Source: Paracoccaceae bacterium
Lineage (GTDB): Bacteria > Pseudomonadota > Alphaproteobacteria > Rhodobacterales > Rhodobacteraceae
NCBI GenBank assembly: GCA_004566265.1
Contig: SPLB01000283.1
Location: 1-16,136, forward strand
Length of the DNA stretch: 16,136 bases
Direction: 5' to 3'
Under the pieces are notes generated by a model that saw only the letters and a list, made by a program, of their open reading frames with translations, made no database searches and was not told where the DNA came from. The first letter of the stretch is position 1. Each line of letters starts with the position of its first letter. Positions 13,976 through 16,136 of this stretch are shown one piece after another. Position numbers and translations under genes: made by a program.

Positions 13976-14682
13976 TAGGAAGCAGATCCTTCTGGCGGAG
14001 TGGCGAGGATAGGTGCGGTGAAAGGATGGGGGCCCAACCCTTCGGCGATTTGTGCAGCCTGTGTACTGGCGCGGGTCTCGGCGCGCTGTGCAATGCGATG
14101 CAGGACCGGATGGCGGCTCAGGTCAAACCATGGCTGGCCTGGGCGCTCTGTGTAAAGTTTGGTCCAGCGCAGCAGGCAGGGGATATAGAAATCCAGAAGA
14201 GTCGGCGTGTTGCCACCCGCGAGACCCGGCGCACCCGCGAGGCCCGCCTCCAAAATCTCCAGATCGCGCTCAATGCGGGCGCGGAACATGTCACGCAGCT
14301 GGATTTGCTGGGCGTGATCGGGGCCGATGAACTTCTCAGGATAGAAGAAATGGCGCAGGTCAACGTGAAGCGTATTGGAACACCAGACCATCCATTTCAG
14401 AAACTGCGCGCGGTCTGCTGTGCCCCGTGCCGGCGCCAGCTGTCCCGTCACCTCGGACAACCACAATAGGATCGCGGCGGTTTCAAACAGCACCCCATCT
14501 GAAGTTTCCAATGCGGGAATTGTTCCATTGGGGTTGAGCGCCAGATAGTCTGGAAGACGTTGCGCATTTTTGGCGCGGTCGACAAGGCAAGTCTCGTATC
14601 GCAGGCCGAGCTCATCCAGCGCGAGCCGTATGATCAGCGAGGCGTTGTCCGGGGCATAGTGCAGGCGCAGGTTTTTTTCCAT
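13975..14682 (-). CDS. Glutathione S-transferase family protein
   Basis: A 235-residue cytosolic GST-fold protein. The N-terminal thioredoxin-like domain (4-82) has LRLHYAPDNASLIIRLALDELG, where Ser15 or Asn13 lies in the usual activating position, then NPNGTIPALET with the cis-proline Pro56, and LFETAAIL, an E-T variant of the glutathione-binding E-S pair (Glu67-Thr68). The helical C-terminal domain (about 95-215) includes TPTLLDFYIPCLLRW, the N-capping and hydrophobic staple region. It resembles bacterial beta-like GSTs; substrate unknown. GGTGGA lies three bases before the ATG at 14682, rather close, and no better start is seen. The stop TAA shares one base with the ATG of sdaA, so the two form an operon. 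Why a GST is tied to serine deamination is not evident from the sequence. Confidence 0.88.
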   Translation of the reverse strand: MEKNLRLHYAPDNASLIIRLALDELGLRYETCLVDRAKNAQRLPDYLALNPNGTIPALETSDGVLFETAAILLWLSEVTGQLAPARGTADRAQFLKWMVWCSNTLHVDLRHFFYPEKFIGPDHAQQIQLRDMFRARIERDLEILEAGLAGAPGLAGGNTPTLLDFYIPCLLRWTKLYTERPGQPWFDLSRHPVLHRIAQRAETRASTQAAQIAEGLGPHPFTAPILATPPEGSAS

Positions 14683-14933
14683 AAGTCCACCGTAGAAAGG
14701 GTACGGCTCAAAGGCTTGTTCGTTATCGACGTTTCCTATCGGGATCGCGCCCTGCTGAAAACAGGCAGGTTTGGGGAAGTGGCACGCCTCGGTGAGAGTT
14801 TTGCGCTCAGTTCTTATGTGCGGTGCAATGGCGCCTCGCCAAGGATAAACAAAATTCCTACAAAGGTCAGGAGCCTGACAGAACGGTCAGCGCAGAAAAG
14901 ATCCGCCAGACGCGTCGCAAAAGGACCCGAGTG
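14683..14933. other. Divergent intergenic region between the GST gene and rpiA
   Basis: About 250 bp that must carry promoters for the GST-sdaA operon (leftward) and rpiA (rightward). An open plus frame joins rpiA upstream to 14823, but its translation is unlike any RpiA N-terminus. No convincing -35/-10 pair or operator was recognised. The rpiA ribosome binding site AAGGA is at 14921-14925. Confidence 0.4.
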
Positions 14934-15722
14934 ATGAGTAGAGAACTTGCCCCGATTGATAAAGCCAAATTTGTTGCCGCCAAACGCGCAGCCGAGATGG
15001 TCGAGGATGGGATGCGCGTGGGATTGGGCACTGGCTCGACTGCCGCTTGGCTGGTGCGTTGCCTTGGGGATCGGGCGCAGATGGAAGCGCTGAAGATCGT
15101 CACAGTTCCAACCTCGACCCGCACGGCAGAGCTCGCCCGTGAAGTGGGCTTGAAAATCGTAACGTTGGAAGAGGCTGGCTGGCTGGACCTGACCATAGAT
15201 GGCGCAGATGAGTTTGACAGCGAATTGAACCTGATCAAAGGCGGCGGCGGGGCGCATTTGCGTGAAAAATTGGTCGCGGCGGCCTCGGACCAGCTGGTGG
15301 TGATTGCCGACAAAAGCAAAGAAGTTGCCGCGCTTGGCGCGTTCCCGCTGCCAGTGGAGGTTCTGCCGTTTGGTCTGTCAACCACACGCTCACTTCTGGA
15401 GGAAATGCTTGTTTCGCTGGATGTTCTGGGGCGCGATGTCACCCTGCGGATGAAAGGCGGCGCACCGTTTGTCACCGACGAGGGAAACCACATTTTTGAC
15501 CTGCACCTCACCCGTATCGGCAACCCGCGTCAGATGGCAATGGTGCTGAACCAGGTCCCCGGCGTGGTCGAGAACGGCCTGTTTATCGACATCTGCGACC
15601 GGGTTGTGGTGGGCTATGGCGATGGCCGTGTCGAAGTGCGCGACATCAATGAAGGATCGGTTGAGGAAGGCCGGGTCGATTTCTTAGAGAATGAGAATCT
15701 TTTTGCGGACCTGATGGACTAA
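14934..15722 (+). CDS. rpiA: Ribose-5-phosphate isomerase A
   Basis: Interconverts ribose 5-phosphate and ribulose 5-phosphate in the pentose phosphate pathway. From the ATG at 14934 it has 262 residues, against 219 in E. coli; a C-terminal extension of about 25-40 residues (INEGSVEEGRVDFLENENLF) is usual in alphaproteobacteria. Motifs: phosphate-binding loop GLGTGSTAAW (30-39), then TVPTSTRT (57-64), catalytic DGADEFD (89-95; Asp89 and Asp92), IKGGGGAHLREK (101-112; Lys102 and Glu111 as general base), and the D-K-S-K segment (126-129). These align with E. coli Asp81, Asp84, Lys94 and Glu103. The start is chosen because AAGGA lies eight bases upstream and the family begins here; a GTG directly before the ATG would add one residue. 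The gene is alone on the plus strand, divergent from GST-sdaA. Confidence 0.96.
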   Translation: MSRELAPIDKAKFVAAKRAAEMVEDGMRVGLGTGSTAAWLVRCLGDRAQMEALKIVTVPTSTRTAELAREVGLKIVTLEEAGWLDLTIDGADEFDSELNLIKGGGGAHLREKLVAAASDQLVVIADKSKEVAALGAFPLPVEVLPFGLSTTRSLLEEMLVSLDVLGRDVTLRMKGGAPFVTDEGNHIFDLHLTRIGNPRQMAMVLNQVPGVVENGLFIDICDRVVVGYGDGRVEVRDINEGSVEEGRVDFLENENLFADLMD

Positions 15723-15736
15723 GGTGTCTTGGCTGA

Positions 15737-15967
15737 CCTTGGTCAAACGTCCGGTATATCGAGGCCGATGATGACAAGGTCTATTCAAGGCGCACAACAA
15801 TTTACATCCATCACGAACACACAGGGCGTCGGAAAGTCGAAGCTCTGGACCTTTTGTCGGCCGATTCCGAGAAAGTAGCCGGGTTTCTTGCCGTGCTGCG
15901 CCGGAACTGGCCGGACATGGACAAACCCTGGCAGGAACAACTGCAAAACCGCAAGTCAGGCCAATAA
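15737..15967 (+). pseudogene. Open frame without a start codon, probable gene remnant
   Basis: From the stop at 15734 this frame stays open for 76 codons to a TAA at 15965. The translation has balanced, protein-like composition: VRYIEADDDKVYSRRTTIYI, then HHEHTGRRKVEALDLLSADS, EKVAGFLAVLRRNWPDMDKP and WQEQLQNRKSGQ. Codon third positions lean to G/C, as in the real genes around it. There is no ATG, GTG or TTG at a sensible place near its beginning and no ribosome binding site, and it starts only 14 bases after rpiA ends. It may be the 3' part of a gene whose 5' end was lost, or it may be read after a frameshift. I do not recognise the family. Confidence 0.4.
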
Positions 15968-16136
15968 CGGTCCGGGATGTTTGATTTGTTGCTGAAGGAA
16001 AGTCGCACCAAAATTGCTCGTTTTCCAATGCACAACCTTGTGTGAATTCGACCCGTCAGGTTGAAAACGGCCGGATAACGCCCAATTGCGCCTATGGCAT
16101 TTGCATGCGCCCTGTGGGATACCCCGGTGAAAGACA
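15968..16136. other. Right edge of the window, nothing recognised
   Basis: 170 bases with only very short open frames (for example a 22-codon frame from an ATG near 15978). No promoter, terminator or repeat could be supported. It is presumably intergenic before the next gene. Confidence 0.3.

Noticed and set aside
14823..14933. Upstream extension of rpiA by 37 residues
   Set aside because: The added residues do not resemble any RpiA N-terminus, while the ATG at 14934 has a good ribosome binding site and begins the family sequence.
15719..15742. Seven-bp stem with a 10-base loop overlapping the rpiA stop
   Set aside because: It contains a G-T pair, has a long loop and no T-tract, so it is too weak to call a terminator.

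Overview
The window looks like chromosomal DNA from an alphaproteobacterium of the Rhodobacterales (Roseobacter-like marine group). The basis is G+C-rich coding sequence, a long PutA without the N-terminal DNA-binding domain paired with a divergent Lrp-type regulator, a 262-residue RpiA with an extended C-terminus, a PCu(A)C copper chaperone behind a small DUF2946-like gene, and a small secreted four-cysteine protein of a type seen in Rhodobacteraceae. Taxonomy is inferred from remembered family features, not from a search.

Layout. 1-1823 (minus): 5' part of the hrpB helicase gene, cut by the window edge, preceded by a secreted DUF3108-type protein. 1980-3522 (plus): meaB GTPase, then rpmB (ribosomal protein L28) with a strong hairpin behind it. 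3685-4565 (plus): DUF2946-like exported protein and PCu(A)C copper chaperone, a likely copper-delivery pair, closed by a hairpin terminator. 4619-5022: about 400 bases in which I recognise no gene. 5023-9090: putA (minus) and a divergent Lrp/AsnC regulator (probable putR) sharing a 126-bp regulatory gap; together they form a proline catabolism module (proline to glutamate).

9091-12601 is a decayed, gene-poor stretch: remains of a low-molecular-weight protein tyrosine phosphatase gene (frameshifted), an intact LysR regulator with no divergent partner, one small exported protein gene, a dead IS3-family element that has lost its catalytic residues but keeps the relic of its A6 frameshift site, and a broken DMT/EamA transporter gene. 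12602-14682 (minus): a glutathione S-transferase family gene overlapping the start of sdaA (Fe-S L-serine ammonia-lyase) by one base, so the two are probably co-translated. 14934-15722 (plus): rpiA. After rpiA lies a start-less open frame, probably a gene remnant, and then nothing recognisable to the edge.

The intact genes are mostly housekeeping and amino-acid catabolism (proline to glutamate, serine to pyruvate, cobalamin enzyme maintenance, copper insertion, pentose phosphate). I found no CRISPR array, tRNA, rRNA, phage or defence system. The most informative unusual content is the cluster of pseudogenes at 9.1-12.5 kb.
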